A stretch of DNA of 64,000 nt from Microvirga lotononidis (GCF_034627025.1 NZ_CP141049.1:682001-746000); one strand, 5' to 3'. Shown: positions 35,946 through 45,668, numbered from the stretch's first letter. The notes: a model not told the origin generated them from the sequence alone. Made by a program: numbers and translations.

Positions 35946-37100
35946 ATGCAGCTTGCATCGTCAGGAGGCCGGCGGCTGAGACATGCCGCTCTGGTCGCGA
36001 GAGACCTCGCGCTCGAAACCGGGCGCACGGTGACGCGTAAAGAATTATCGGCGGCAGCTCGGGATGCAGCCAAAGCCTTGAACCTGCCAACCACGCCTCG
36101 AGTGGTCCTATCCGAGCTCGTCGCCTGCTGGGGCGAGCAGGAGTGGGAGCGACTGCTGGTTTGGCCGTCGAACGACTATCTGGTCGGACGGACGGCGCTG
36201 ACAGATCGGGCCATTCGGAAGTCCATCCGCAAGCTCGTGGATCTTGGGCTCATTGTTCCCAAGGATTCGCCGAACGGGAAGCGCTATGCCGTCAAGGACT
36301 TGGCTGGGGAGATCATCGACGCCTTCGGGTTCGATCTGACCCCGGTTTATGCCCGCAGAGGGGAGTGGGCTACGCTGCTGATCGAGCAGAAGCAGCTGCG
36401 TCAGGCTCAAAAGCAGGCCTTCGACGAGGTCACCATCTGCAGGCGTGCAACGGAAGAGGCCCTCAATGCCCTTGCCGAGCACTATCCAGACCTTGATCGC
36501 TCCAGTCTGGAGGACGACCTGAGAACGCTGAAAGCCAGGACGCCGGCACGGTCGAAAGCTTCTCTTCCGGCGGATCTGCTCGACGAGTGGAGCCTGTTGA
36601 GAAGTCGCGCTGAACAAGCCTTCTTAGATGCGGGCAATGGAGGAACCAGATTCCGGCACACTAATAACAACAATGGATCTCCTAGTGAGCCTTGTAACAA
36701 GGGCTTTCCGAAGAAAGCTGAGGCGGTTCGTTCAACCGAACAAACCCCGGAGCACCTATCACCGGAATTGATCCTTGAGGCTTGCCCGACCTTGAGCGAC
36801 TACGGCCAACCGGTGCGGGATCTCGCCGACATCGTCTCGGCCGGGCGCTACCTGCGCGCCTCTCTCGGGGCGCATGAGAGCGCCTGGGCCGAGGCCGTGG
36901 AGGAGATCGGCACCGTCAGGGCGGCGATTGCCGTGATCTACACCCTGCAGCTCTATGAGGACGATGTGGCCAGGAATGGCGGCGAGAGCCGGATCAAGAA
37001 CCCAGGCGGCTACTTCCGCGCGCTCACCCGCATGGTCAAAGCCGGCAAGATCGATCTCGCCGTCGAGCTCCTCGCCATGAGAAGGCGCAGAATGTCATGA
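35946..37100 (+). CDS. repC: plasmid replication initiator RepC
   Basis: 384 residues, usual RepC length. Strong ribosome site AAGGAGG 7 bases before the ATG. N-terminal winged-helix part with LVWPSNDYLVGRTALTDRAI, DLGLIVPKDSPNGKRYAVKD and EIIDAFGFDLTPVYAR, the RepC signature; C-terminal domain with LSDYGQPVRDLADIVSAGRY and NPGGYFRALTRMVKAGK. RepC binds the origin, which in this family lies inside repC itself. No repA or repB adjoins; either they were lost or this is a RepC-only replicon. Regulation by the antisense RNA at 35776-35857 is likely. Confidence 0.88.
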   Translation: MQLASSGGRRLRHAALVARDLALETGRTVTRKELSAAARDAAKALNLPTTPRVVLSELVACWGEQEWERLLVWPSNDYLVGRTALTDRAIRKSIRKLVDLGLIVPKDSPNGKRYAVKDLAGEIIDAFGFDLTPVYARRGEWATLLIEQKQLRQAQKQAFDEVTICRRATEEALNALAEHYPDLDRSSLEDDLRTLKARTPARSKASLPADLLDEWSLLRSRAEQAFLDAGNGGTRFRHTNNNNGSPSEPCNKGFPKKAEAVRSTEQTPEHLSPELILEACPTLSDYGQPVRDLADIVSAGRYLRASLGAHESAWAEAVEEIGTVRAAIAVIYTLQLYEDDVARNGGESRIKNPGGYFRALTRMVKAGKIDLAVELLAMRRRRMS

Positions 37101-37258
37101 GGAGAGAGAAATCGTGCGTGTTGGGATGACGGATTGGTCAGCGTGCCCAGGCTCAGAGAGCGGTTGTAGCAGGGTGCATCACGAACGTGAATCGTTGATG
37201 CGCAAAGGATTCAGGACTTTGATTGGACCTCGGGCCTGGGCCGGCGCGACACTGGCGC

Positions 37259-37510
37259 ATGACTCACGACACAATCCAATACCTTGTCCTGCACCGGTGC
37301 GATCCGAGCTGCAACATGGCCCGCTATTATGTCCTGTCAATCGAGCCCAGCCTGTTTGGGGATGCTGCCCTGATCCGGGAATGGGGACGCCTTGGGCGAC
37401 CAGGCCAGCGGAGGGTCGAGCTCTACGAAAACCGATCATGCGCCGTGGAAGCCCTTGAGACTTGGCTCCAGCGCAAGCGGCGCCGCGGCTATCTGCGGCG
37501 AAGCGGGTAG
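37259..37510 (+). CDS. WGR-domain protein
   Basis: 83 residues from MTHDTIQYLVLHRCDP. Core ARYYVLSIEPSLFGDAALIR-EWGRLGRPGQRRVELY followed by AVEALETWLQRKRRRGY is the WGR fold (nucleic-acid binding), common as a small stand-alone gene on rhizobial and Methylobacterium plasmids. Start at 37259 since the residues before it are not conserved-like. Role unknown. Confidence 0.85.
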   Translation: MTHDTIQYLVLHRCDPSCNMARYYVLSIEPSLFGDAALIREWGRLGRPGQRRVELYENRSCAVEALETWLQRKRRRGYLRRSG

Positions 37511-37778
37511 GGGAGAGGAGTACCGGAAACTTGGTTGGTCTCAGCGGAGGATCTTCAACTCGTCGACAGCTTCAGTTTCCTTAAGGCTGCCTCTCTCGTA
37601 TCGGCGTAGCACGCTCCTGATCTGAACGCGCTTCGAACGTGAACTGCTAGCTTTCTCATCGTGCGCGGTTGCCTGCCGATGAATGGCTGGTGGCAGTTCG
37701 GGCCTACAGAAGTAGGTCTGAGCTTTTGCCAACAGTATAACTGTCGGCATTCGTCGTAGATACCTCACAAGTGATCCA
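37511..37778. other. intergenic stretch without a convincing gene
   Basis: A 69-codon frame on the - strand (37541-37750) was seen but has no recognisable domain or ribosome site. IS407-like sequence starts at 37779. Confidence 0.4.
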
Positions 37779-37834
37779 CCCCCATTGAATTGGTCCACCC
37801 TGAAGTATGTCTTGAGGCTCACAGGAGGACCCGA

Positions 37835-38113
37835 ATGCCCAAGAAGCGTCACAAGCCGGAAGAGATCGTTGCCAAGTTGCGTCAGGTTGATGTGATGGTC
37901 TCACAAGGCCAATCGGTTGCCGATGCGGTTCGTGCCATTGGCGTGAACGAGGTGACCTACTATCGCTGGCGCCAAGAGTTCGGCGGGCTCAAATCCGATC
38001 AGGTCAAGCGCCTGAAAGATCTGGAGGCGGAGAATGCCCGGCTCCGGCGCGCCGTGGCCGATCTGACCCTGGACAAGCAGATCCTGAAAGAGGCCGCCTC
38101 GGGAAACTTCTGA
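37835..38113 (+). CDS. IS3 (IS407 group) orfA
   Basis: 92 residues, MPKKRHKPEEIVAKLRQVDV, HTH (VADAVRAIGVNEVTYYRWRQ) and zipper (LKDLEAENARLRRAVADLTL). AGGAGG upstream. Intact. Confidence 0.92.
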   Translation: MPKKRHKPEEIVAKLRQVDVMVSQGQSVADAVRAIGVNEVTYYRWRQEFGGLKSDQVKRLKDLEAENARLRRAVADLTLDKQILKEAASGNF

Positions 38114-38671
38114 GCCCCGCCCGTCGCCGCGCCTGCATCGAGCACGTCCGATCGACCCTGAAGGTGTCCGAGCGCCGGGTCTGCCGTGTTCTCGGACAGC
38201 ATCGTTCGACGCAGCGGCGCATCCCGCAAGGACGAGACGATGAGGCCCGGCTGACGGCCGACATCATCGCACTTGCCCGCCGTTACGGCCGCTACGGCTA
38301 CCGCAAGATCGCAGAGCTCCTGCGTTCGACCGCCGGCTGGGTCGTCAACGACAAGCGGGTCGAGCGGATCTGGCGACGGGAGGGGCTGAAAGTGCCTGCC
38401 AAACAACCCAAGCGAGGGCGTCTGTGGCTCAACGACGGATCCTGCATCCGGCTGCGCGCCGAGCGGCCCAACCATGTCTGGAGCTACGACTTTGTCGAGG
38501 ACCGCACCCATGACGGGAGAAAGTACCGGATGCTGAACGTGGTCGACGAGTTCACCCATGAGTGCCTGGCCATCCGGGTGAACCGCAAACTGAAAGCGGT
38601 CGATGTGATTGATGTGCTCTCGGACCTGTTCATCCTGCGCGGCGTGCCCGGGCACATTCGGTCAGACAACG
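38110..38671 (+). pseudogene. IS407-like orfB, part 1
   Basis: LSPARRRACIEHVRSTLKVS, YGYRKIAELLRSTAGW, HVWSYDFVEDRTHDGR (first Asp) to PGHIRSDN (second Asp). IS110 follows directly; the next residues [10 protein letters not shown] are at 40375. Confidence 0.9.
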
Positions 38672-40374
38672 TCCTATGTGGGGGAGCAGCAGGGACACTG
38701 GGCCAACAGATCTCAGCACGCCGATTTGCTGGATCGGCGCTTCAAACAGATTGAGCCAGGTGGCTTCCACCGTCAACGGGATTGTTCTCTCCCATAGCAA
38801 ACACAGGATCCAGCGGAGCTCGCACTGCCGTGGTCCTCACCATCCTCAATACGAGATACACCCCAGGTGGAAGGCCCAAACATTATCTACAGGGTCGCTT
38901 GCGCGCCCTCACGGCCCACACAGAGAGAGGTCCTTCCACCCGGCACCGGACGCTCGCCCTGGAATGGATGATCACGATCATCTGGAACCCATGATCACGA
39001 TCGTCTCGAACGCGCAACGCTCAAAGAACGGCCGGTATTCTGCCCCGCCTTTGATCACCGCGTGCACCACACGGGCCATTTTGGCGGTCAAAGCGGTCAC
39101 GGCCTTGCGGCGCAGATCAGCATCGTGACGATCGCGCTCGGTGTAGCGGCCAAGTTTATCCCGAAAGCTGTTGTCGCGCTGGCGGGCTGCGACCTGAGCG
39201 GCCATCCACAACGCCCGGCGCAAGCGGGCATTGCCGTACTTCGACAGTTTGGTGCGGCCACGGAACGTGCCCGACTTGCAGGTGGCCAGATCAAGACCAC
39301 AGAACTTCAGGAACTGGCGGTGGTGCCCGAAGCGGCGCAGATCACCGGCTTCCGCCAGGATGGTCAGGGCGTGGATTGGTCCAATTCCCGGGATCGTGCA
39401 CAGCCGCTGATAGTCAACGTGATCAGCCAGCATTGCATGAGCGAGCTTCTCAATCTGATCCCTCTGTCGGATCAGACTACGGACCTCGGCCAGAACCATG
39501 CGGAACATGGCGATGGCCGCAGAGCCTTCTGCTACGGGCAGAGCCGTAGAGGAGCGTGCGGTCTCATAGATATCGTTGAGCAACCGGGCTTTGGAGACCT
39601 TGCGGCCGATCACGGGCCATGCCTCCTCCACAAAGCTCTCCCGGTCCAGGGCCATGATGCTGGAGGGCGTGGGAAAGCGCTCGAGCAGGGCCAGGAACCA
39701 GTCGGAGCGGCTGTTGCCGGCGAAACGCTCGATCTCGGGAAAGTACAGAGGCAGGTAATGGGTCAGGATCCGGTGCCAGGTCTCGGTCTTGGCCTTGGAG
39801 ATCGCCTCATGGGTTTTTGACAGCTCTTGCAGGTCGTTGATCCCGGCCGCCAGGGGATCGACATAGCGTTGGGTCGCTCCAATCCGGAGCATGTGCAGGA
39901 TCACCTGTGCGTCCTTGGGATCGTTCTTGTCCCAACCATTGTGCAGCGCCTCCCGGGTGCGGGCGAGCGCCACGGACGAGACCAGCCGCAACTCGAAGCC
40001 GGCTGAGAGCAGGCGGTAGGCCAGCCCGCGGTGGTAATCGCCTGTGGCCTCAAAGCCGATGAGCACTGGGCCGCCGTAAGCCATAATGATCTCGACGAGG
40101 CGGTCATACTCCGCCTTTTTGCTCAAGATGGTAAGCCGCCGACGCCGCTGATGGCCGGCAGCCTCGATGAGCACCTCGTGGCGGTGCTTGGCGATGTCGA
40201 TTGCTACCAGAGTGGCAGGGACAGGTGTACGATTGAGCTCGGTCATGGTCGGTCGGCCTCCAGTGTGTGTTCAGCGACATCACTGTGAGACCTGTCGGCT
40301 GGCCATGACCACCCCGGGCAGCGCGGCTGCGCAACCCGGACCAGCTCCGCCGCGCTGCTTCCCCATGTACTATG
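38672..40374 (-). mobile_element. IS110-family element in IS407-like orfB
   Basis: Junctions restore [12 protein letters not shown]. Sub-terminal inverted GGGGGAGCAGC (38680s) and GGGGAAGCAGC (right end, complement). 38672-38977 is a 306-bp non-coding 3' end with no gene seen. Confidence 0.78.
38978..40246 (-). CDS. IS110-family transposase
   Basis: 422 residues. [50 protein letters not shown]-terminal [19 protein letters not shown] and [19 protein letters not shown]. Intact, single frame. Confidence 0.92.
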   Translation of the reverse strand: MTELNRTPVPATLVAIDIAKHRHEVLIEAAGHQRRRRLTILSKKAEYDRLVEIIMAYGGPVLIGFEATGDYHRGLAYRLLSAGFELRLVSSVALARTREALHNGWDKNDPKDAQVILHMLRIGATQRYVDPLAAGINDLQELSKTHEAISKAKTETWHRILTHYLPLYFPEIERFAGNSRSDWFLALLERFPTPSSIMALDRESFVEEAWPVIGRKVSKARLLNDIYETARSSTALPVAEGSAAIAMFRMVLAEVRSLIRQRDQIEKLAHAMLADHVDYQRLCTIPGIGPIHALTILAEAGDLRRFGHHRQFLKFCGLDLATCKSGTFRGRTKLSKYGNARLRRALWMAAQVAARQRDNSFRDKLGRYTERDRHDADLRRKAVTALTAKMARVVHAVIKGGAEYRPFFERCAFETIVIMGSR

Positions 40375-40579
40375 GCGCAGAGTTCGTCGCCAAAGCCGTC
40401 CAGGAATGGATTACGGCTGTGGGAGCGAAGACGGCTTACATCGCGCCAGGCAGTCCGTGGGAGAACGGCTTCATCGAGAGCTTCAATGCCCGGCTTCGAG
40501 ATGAGTTGCTCGATGGCGAGATCTTCTACTCGCTCAAGGAGGCAAAGATCGTGATCGAGAGTTGGCGGCGGCACTACAA
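40375..40579 (+). pseudogene. IS407-like orfB, part 2
   Basis: [40 protein letters not shown] (catalytic Glu) to ESWRRHYN. Cut by the serine-recombinase element at TACAA. Confidence 0.9.
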
Positions 40580-40603
40580 CCCTGCATCACAACACCCATC
40601 TGT

Positions 40604-42670
40604 CTATGTCCTTGATGGAAAGAGAGTTTGTTGATCGGGATGCTGTCCCGTGGGGTATTTTGCCGGGCGCACCGCTCGTTGTGCAACCTCATTCGCCGCT
40701 GATCCATCAAGATCGGCGCGGCTGAAGATCCAGGGACCATCCGCAAGCGGATGGATGGCGGTGATCTCACCACGCTCGGCGGCCAGTCTGAGCGTCTTGG
40801 GGCTGACGCCGAGATGCGCGGCCGCCTGGGTCAGGTTGAGCCAGGGCTCGACCCCATCAGGGGCAGGCCGGTAGACTGGAATACGATGGTGGGAACGCAG
40901 CGCCGTCACACGCTCCCGCGTCCAGCGATTACCATGGCCAGTCACAAGCTTATTCCGGTTCAGGAGGCCGGCGATGAGATCGTCATTGGCGATTAAAACC
41001 AGATGCCGGACGGCGGCAAGAACATCAGGTGAGGTGCTGTTGCGCTGGCCGCGTCGCCGCCGGGGCAGACGCAGTTCGGTGTGAACGCCGCCGACCCAAT
41101 GGATCATCAGGAGGATCTCGCCAGCATCCGCATCAATGTCGGCGATCACCTCGCGTATGACGGTGCGCACAATGCGCTTCTTCAGCCGCGCATCCGTGGT
41201 CGGGGCGCTCCAAACAGCCTGCAGGTCATCGGCCAAACTGGCCAGGGAGATCGGTGTGATCTCCATAGCGCGTGGCAGGGCCGCATCATGGGCGGCGATC
41301 TTCGCCTCGACCTCGGCGACTCGGGCCAGCGCCCTGTTCCAGCGCGCCTCCAGTTCCCCGGCCACCAGGCGATTGCCCGGATCAGCGGCATCGTACTGAC
41401 GGAAGGCGCGGTCCGCTGCGTACCGGACGGCTTCGAGATCGCGGGTGAGCGCCTCACGGACCTGATCCCGCCGGCTGCTGGCTTCTGCCTCGGCCGCGAC
41501 TGCAGCAGCAATCGCACCGGGTTGAACCACCTGCAGCAGAGCCGCCTCAATGGCGTCGTCCACCCGCAAGCCTCCGAAGGCGATGCAGCGCGGCTCTCCG
41601 TTGTCGAGGTGGCCTCGGCAGCAGGCATAGCGTGGGATGTTGTGCTTCATGCCGGAGTAACGCACCGTCAGCTTCCGGCCACAGCGCCGGCACCGCACGA
41701 GCCCGGCCAGCAGGGCGTCGCCGTGCTTGGGTGCGCCATGATGCCGGCTGGTCGGGACGTTGTCGCTCACCATTCTGCGTATCGCCTCCGCCTGTTCCCA
41801 ATCGACATAGCCCTCGTGAGTACCGGGCTTCAGAGCGAGCCATTGAGCGCGGGGCTTGCGGCAAATTCTGCCCCGCATGCCTGAGCTGTCATAGCCCGCA
41901 ACGCGAGTCTTACCATAGGCATAGGCGCCACCGTAGATTGGGTTCTCGATCATCCGGTGGATGGTCGCGTAATTGGGCCGGCGCCAGACCACATCGCCGT
42001 TGGGCTGCCGGGCCGGCAGATCGAGCCCGTGCTCGTGGAACCACAGCAGAGCCTGGCGGGCGCTGCCCAATTCCGCCACCTTGTCGAACACCAGCAAGAT
42101 CGCGTCCTGCACCCGCCGGTCCGGATCTTTCTCCCAGCGGTCGCCAGCCTTCACGAACCCGACCGGCGCCGTGACGAGGAGTTCACCGCGTTTGGCTTTC
42201 TCGTAGCGCGCCGCGAGCGAGCGCTGACGCAGGAGATCGAGTTCATACTCATTGAGGGAACCCTTGAGCCCGAGCAGCAACCGATCGTTGCCCTGCCGCG
42301 GGGCATAGACCGTCTCCTGGTCAATCAGCACCGTGTCGACCACGCGGCACATCTCGATCAGTTGCTGCCAATCGCGGCTGTTGCGGGCAAAGCGCGACAC
42401 CTCGCGGGCGGCCACGGCGCCGACTTTGCCGAGGCAGACCTCGGCCACCATGCGCTCGAAGCCGGCGCGGGCGGTGGTGCCGGCCGCTGACCGCCCGAGG
42501 TCGTCGTCGACGGTTTCGATTTGCGCCCAGCCCAGCATGGTCAGCCGATCCCGCATGGCGTACTGCAGGGTGCTGCTCTCGCGATTATGCAGAACCTGAT
42601 GGGCGGAGGACTGACGAACATAGAGGATCGCCTTGCGCTCCAGATGGTGGGGCTGGATCTTGTCAGTCAT
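40604..42670 (-). CDS. large serine recombinase
   Basis: 688 residues. Resolvase domain with [18 protein letters not shown] (catalytic Ser near residue 21) and [17 protein letters not shown]; recombinase domain ([35 protein letters not shown]); zinc ribbon ([16 protein letters not shown]); coiled-coil region; C-terminal HTH ([20 protein letters not shown]). Catalyses site-specific strand exchange through a Ser-DNA link. Its ATG overlaps the end of the small upstream gene by 8 bases, suggesting coupling. Probably mobilises this element. Confidence 0.92.
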   Translation of the reverse strand: MTDKIQPHHLERKAILYVRQSSAHQVLHNRESSTLQYAMRDRLTMLGWAQIETVDDDLGRSAAGTTARAGFERMVAEVCLGKVGAVAAREVSRFARNSRDWQQLIEMCRVVDTVLIDQETVYAPRQGNDRLLLGLKGSLNEYELDLLRQRSLAARYEKAKRGELLVTAPVGFVKAGDRWEKDPDRRVQDAILLVFDKVAELGSARQALLWFHEHGLDLPARQPNGDVVWRRPNYATIHRMIENPIYGGAYAYGKTRVAGYDSSGMRGRICRKPRAQWLALKPGTHEGYVDWEQAEAIRRMVSDNVPTSRHHGAPKHGDALLAGLVRCRRCGRKLTVRYSGMKHNIPRYACCRGHLDNGEPRCIAFGGLRVDDAIEAALLQVVQPGAIAAAVAAEAEASSRRDQVREALTRDLEAVRYAADRAFRQYDAADPGNRLVAGELEARWNRALARVAEVEAKIAAHDAALPRAMEITPISLASLADDLQAVWSAPTTDARLKKRIVRTVIREVIADIDADAGEILLMIHWVGGVHTELRLPRRRRGQRNSTSPDVLAAVRHLVLIANDDLIAGLLNRNKLVTGHGNRWTRERVTALRSHHRIPVYRPAPDGVEPWLNLTQAAAHLGVSPKTLRLAAERGEITAIHPLADGPWIFSRADLDGSAANEVAQRAVRPAKYPTGQHPDQQTLFPSRT

Positions 42671-42881
42671 GACCGCGCTCCTCTGCCTGTCCCAGACGGC
42701 CGTCGCGGACGTGTTCGAGGATCAGGCGAACCATCAGGTTCGTCAGCGCCTGCTGCGTCTCCGCAGGCAGGGTCTGCCAGTCTGGCATCCGCGGCGGGCC
42801 GCCGTCGCTTGGCGGGGCAAACAGGTCGAACTGCTCTGGTCTGGACCGAAGGACATAATGAGGGCTGCTCTGGCGTCGCAT
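42663..42881 (-). CDS. small protein coupled to the recombinase
   Basis: 72 residues, [20 protein letters not shown] then [20 protein letters not shown]. No catalytic motif. The helical C-terminal half resembles a small recombinase-associated protein; similar short genes commonly precede this recombinase type in Rhizobiales (from memory). Candidate directionality or accessory factor. Confidence 0.6.
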   Translation of the reverse strand: MRRQSSPHYVLRSRPEQFDLFAPPSDGGPPRMPDWQTLPAETQQALTNLMVRLILEHVRDGRLGQAEERGHD

Positions 42882-43229
42882 GGGCCTCTCCCCGATTCCC
42901 GTCGTGAGAGATCCAGTTTGCCGTCGTCGCCGTGGGAGTCGACGGTGCTCGCTTCGGCACATCTGCCAGCAGCGCCATCAAAGCCTGGATTGCGGCGATC
43001 TCCACCTGAGGAGCAAGCTCAACCCGCATCGGCGCGCACACGGCCCGATCGAACATCCAGAGAGGGAGTTCCAATCTGCGGGACGGATCACCATCGTGGC
43101 GGCAGCGAACACAATCGCCAGCGCCCTTCTCGACGATCTCATCAAGCTGGACGATGCACCCGGCCCAGGGATGCCACGGATACAGAACCTCGCGCTCTTC
43201 GGTCCTGTGGGCGTTCCGTCGTGGCTTTG
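42667..43229 (-). CDS. DUF5372-like protein, start uncertain
   Basis: Open frame with [38 protein letters not shown] and [15 protein letters not shown]. The HP-W-HP-W-AG opening recalls DUF5372 proteins found beside recombinases. No ATG, GTG or TTG was found between the element border and REVLYPW, so the gene may have lost its start on insertion. Its 3' part overlaps the small gene in another frame. Confidence 0.45.
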
Positions 43230-43373
43230 TACAATACTCTGAGGCCTCATGGATCCATCGGATACAAGCCGCCGGCCCCAGAGGTGTTCGTCCCGGCCAT
43301 GTCGGTGCGAGCCGCGCCGAACCCTCAACCAACTGCGTCATCCGTGCTGGCGGAAAGGCCATCGCTCCATTAA
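43230..43373 (+). pseudogene. IS407-like orfB, part 3
   Basis: YNTLRPHGSIGYKPPAPEVF to AERPSLH. Joins part 2 at RRHYN/YN to complete the transposase. Confidence 0.9.
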
Positions 43374-43436
43374 CATTCCAACCGGACCTCTCCATGGGGG
43401 CGGATCAGCAATGCTGATCACGACCTCGTCGAGGGG

Positions 43437-43670
43437 TCACTTGTCCCCAGGCGCGGGCAGACGCCGCCGGATTTGATTGGCATAACCCTGCCCGAATTTC
43501 AGCGCCCACTGCCGCACGGTCTCGTGGCTGACCTCGATGCCGCGGGCCGCGAGCATCTCCTCGACCATGCGCAGGCTCAGGGGAAACCGGAAATAGAGCC
43601 AGATCGCGTAGCTGATCACTTCAGCCGGGAAGCGGTGGCGGGCCTAGCGAGGATGACGAGCATTTTTCAT
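43437..43670 (-). pseudogene. IS6-family transposase, N-terminal fragment with stop
   Basis: MKNARHPR-stop-ARHRFPAEVISYAIW, LRMVEEMLAARGIEVSHETV, LPAPGDK. A TAG replaces a sense codon at position 9 and the catalytic domain is missing. The 150 bp to its right (43671-43823) show nothing recognisable. Confidence 0.8.
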
Positions 43671-43823
43671 CCCTCACATATGCCTCGATCCGGTCACCCA
43701 TAGGTTAATTCTGACGGTGCCGCCGCGCATCTGGCGAACGCGCGATCGCTCGAAGAGAGCGAGACCGAAGGCAAGCCGGTTTGTCTTCGAGAAGCTCGCA
43801 AATGAAAATGTTTTGCCATAATA

Positions 43824-45117
43824 TCATTTAAGCTTTCGAATTGCGGCAGCTGCGCCACGTTTGCTCGCCGCTGCCAAAACCTTCGATTTAGGCATATTCA
43901 TTAGGTCATTCGCTTTATCCCGCAGCGCCTTCACCGCCTGCGCGGCACCATCATTGCGCAGGATCGTGAGGATATCGCCCTTGCTGAGCTTCTCGCCGCC
44001 GAACTCCAGCGTCGCCAGCGCCGCCGCGTTGTCTACAAAGGCCTTCAGAGCAAGCGAACCAATGGCTTCGCAATCCTCGCGTGACAGCTTAAACCTCGTC
44101 GCCATGGCTTTGCTCGCAAGCTCGGCGGTTTTTTCATCGAGCTTCTCGCGACTGCGTGTCGGTTTCGAGCTTGAGGCCGTTTCCGGATGACTCTCCTCCA
44201 CGGCGATTGTCCGTTGCCCCTCGAGTCGGTTCGGGAGTGCCCGCCGATCGCCGACGAAGTTGTCGAGGCGCCGTGGCTCTTGCGCTGGCAGCCCTTCTTT
44301 CGACTGCGCGGGCTGCACGCCCCGGGTCCGGGCGGCCAAATCGGGATTGTCCCCCTGCAACTGCGCGCGCACGAGATTGTAATCCTGCGTGATATGCTCG
44401 TCGCCCAGCAATTCTGTTGCGTCGAGCGCCATCGGACGCTGCGGCGGGACATCCAATCGCGGCCTTTGAGCCGCGCTGTCGACTTCCTCACGCTCGCTGG
44501 CCTGCTTCTTGCGTTTGCCACGCTCCCGATCGCCCTCCATAAGCTCGTGCTGGACCGCCGGTTGCTCTCCCGGCAGCCCCGGACAACGGCTGGTATCCGG
44601 CAGGAAGCCCACGAGCGCTACCGCTTGGTCCGGCAACGGCTTCGTTGCGGGGGAAGAGGGGGAAGAGCTGACGCTGGTCCTGCAGCCAGGCCGGTGGCTC
44701 CGCTTGGTCGAGGAGGCCAAGATGGTCCTGCAGCCAGGCCGGTGGCTCCCCTTGGTCGAGGACGTGGTCGAGGATGCTTGAGTCCTGCTTATCCTCCGGA
44801 TTGTCACTGGCTCCGCAGTCGGCGGCAGGAAGCCCACGAGCGCTACCGCCTGGTCCGGCAACGGCTTCCAACGGCGCGGCCGGCGGCCAAACATGCCCCT
44901 GCTCCCCAAACGCCTGCACGGACATCTCGGCGGACGCCAGATTCTGCTGCAGTGGCAGCCCGCCGGCCATGTCTTCATCCGGTGCCAGAGCGTTTTCCGT
45001 AGCCAATCCGATCGTGCTATCCATGTCCATCGGGTCGGTGGCCGACGGAGAGAGGCCCGTCAGCTCCCGCACGGAAGCCCGCATCTGCAGACCGATGTCA
45101 CCATTCTTCGGGATCAT
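43824..45117 (-). pseudogene. frameshifted protein with TALE-like helical repeats (putative effector)
   Basis: About 430 residues over two frames. Start MIPKNGDIGLQMRASVREL with AAGGAA upstream. N-terminal half is low-complexity: two EAVAGP-x-GSARGLPA blocks and a tandem 16-residue unit (DQ-x-EPPAWLQD twice). The frame breaks near 44572 in a run of four G (three would fit: PLSG-LPGEQPAVQHE). C-terminal half ends with units at 33- then 31-residue spacing: LSREDCEAIGSLALKAF, LSKGDILTILRNDGAAQAV and KVLAAASKRGAAAAIRKL. The middle unit matches the TAL-effector repeat consensus at many positions (I9, N12 D13 as the variable pair, G14, Q17, A18, L29). Located next to nifS. Family assignment is inference; there are too few units to claim DNA binding. 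Confidence 0.5.
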
Positions 45118-45311
45118 AACACCATTTCCTTTTTTCTTCGATAATCGAGCGTCGAAAGGATCGCCGCACTGTTGCTTTCGGTCCCGCCCGAGGTGAAGGC
45201 GATCTCATGGACGAACTCTGCGCCGATCCGCGCTTGCACCTGCCAGCGCGCCTTCTTCAGCGCCTCACCGACGGAGGCGCCAAAACCGTGCATCGACGAA
45301 GGGTTGCCGAT
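45114..45311 (-). pseudogene. nifS: nifS N-proximal relic (cysteine desulfurase)
   Basis: IGNPSSMHGFGASVGEALKK, ARWQVQARIGAEFVHEI and FTSGGTESNSAAILSTL match the NifS/IscS N-terminal region. It lacks the start (MYLDNNATT-type segment) and everything after residue ~90, including the PLP lysine and catalytic Cys. The stop overlaps the ATG of the neighbouring effector-like gene. NifS supplies sulfur for nitrogenase clusters; this copy is dead. Confidence 0.82.
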
Positions 45312-45471
45312 CTCCCGTGGTTGGGATTGGCGAAGACAAAGCCAGAGGATCCAGACCCCGTGACATCGCCGGGTTGGGAGCCTGGGTCCACGAACACCTT
45401 GACGCCGGCTCGGCGGCTCGGGAAAGCACGGTCCTCACGGCGGCGACGGCATTGTCGGTCAGCGTGATCAT
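45312..45471 (-). pseudogene. iscN/hesB-like relic (Fe-S scaffold)
   Basis: MITLTDNAVAAVRTVLSRAA, the A-type scaffold N-terminus, joined out of frame to GVKVFVDPGSQPGDVTG and GSSGFVFANPN, its C-terminal part. The middle with the first conserved Cys is deleted. Start at 45471 with GAGGAGAAA upstream. In rhizobia this gene precedes nifS under NifA control, as the order here still shows. Confidence 0.78.
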
Positions 45472-45524
45472 GGGACGATTTCTCCTCAGTCTGTGCCGCG
45501 TTCGCAGCTCAGCGTGGATGGCTC

Positions 45525-45540
45525 TGCATATACCGTGCCA
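45525..45540 (-). promoter_or_regulatory. sigma-54 (-24/-12) promoter of the iscN-nifS relic
   Basis: TGGCACGGTATATGCA on the - strand: GG at -24, GC at -12 with correct spacing, one mismatch to the TTGCA box. Lies 54 bp before the iscN start. Confidence 0.8.
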
Positions 45541-45586
45541 AAGGAGAGAATGATTTCACAACAGCATGATGGCTCTCATACGGCTA

Positions 45587-45602
45587 TGTCGCATGTCTGA
45601 CA
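45587..45602 (-). promoter_or_regulatory. NifA upstream activator sequence
   Basis: TGT-N10-ACA (TGTCAGACATGCGACA) 46 bp upstream of the -24 element. Fits the NifA binding consensus exactly. Confidence 0.75.
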
Positions 45603-45668
45603 GTGTCGGACAGGTTTTGTCGCAAGTTATGGCTGAGAACAGAAAGATACCAAAGCCGCATGAAACGT

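Larger units (their letters stand above)
40575..43234 (-). mobile_element. large-serine-recombinase element (three genes)
   Basis: Interrupts IS407-like orfB; TACAA is present at both borders (40575-40579 and 43230-43234), so the element is 2655 bp including one copy. No long inverted repeats seen. Contents on the - strand: DUF5372-like gene, small protein, large serine recombinase. Confidence 0.75.
37779..43400 (+). mobile_element. IS407-like IS3 element carrying two nested insertions
   Basis: Ends CCCCCATTGA...GGTCC at 37779 and the inverted CCCCCATGGAGAGGTCC ending at 43400. Its orfB is split into three parts by an IS110 (38672-40374) and by a serine-recombinase element (about 40580-43234). 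Confidence 0.85.

Noticed and set aside
37541..37750. 69-codon frame on the - strand
   Set aside because: No domain, no ribosome site, next to an IS border.
44590..44880. short direct repeats that might suggest a CRISPR array
   Set aside because: Spacing and unit sizes are irregular (48 bp and about 223 bp) and they encode in-frame protein repeats of the effector-like gene.
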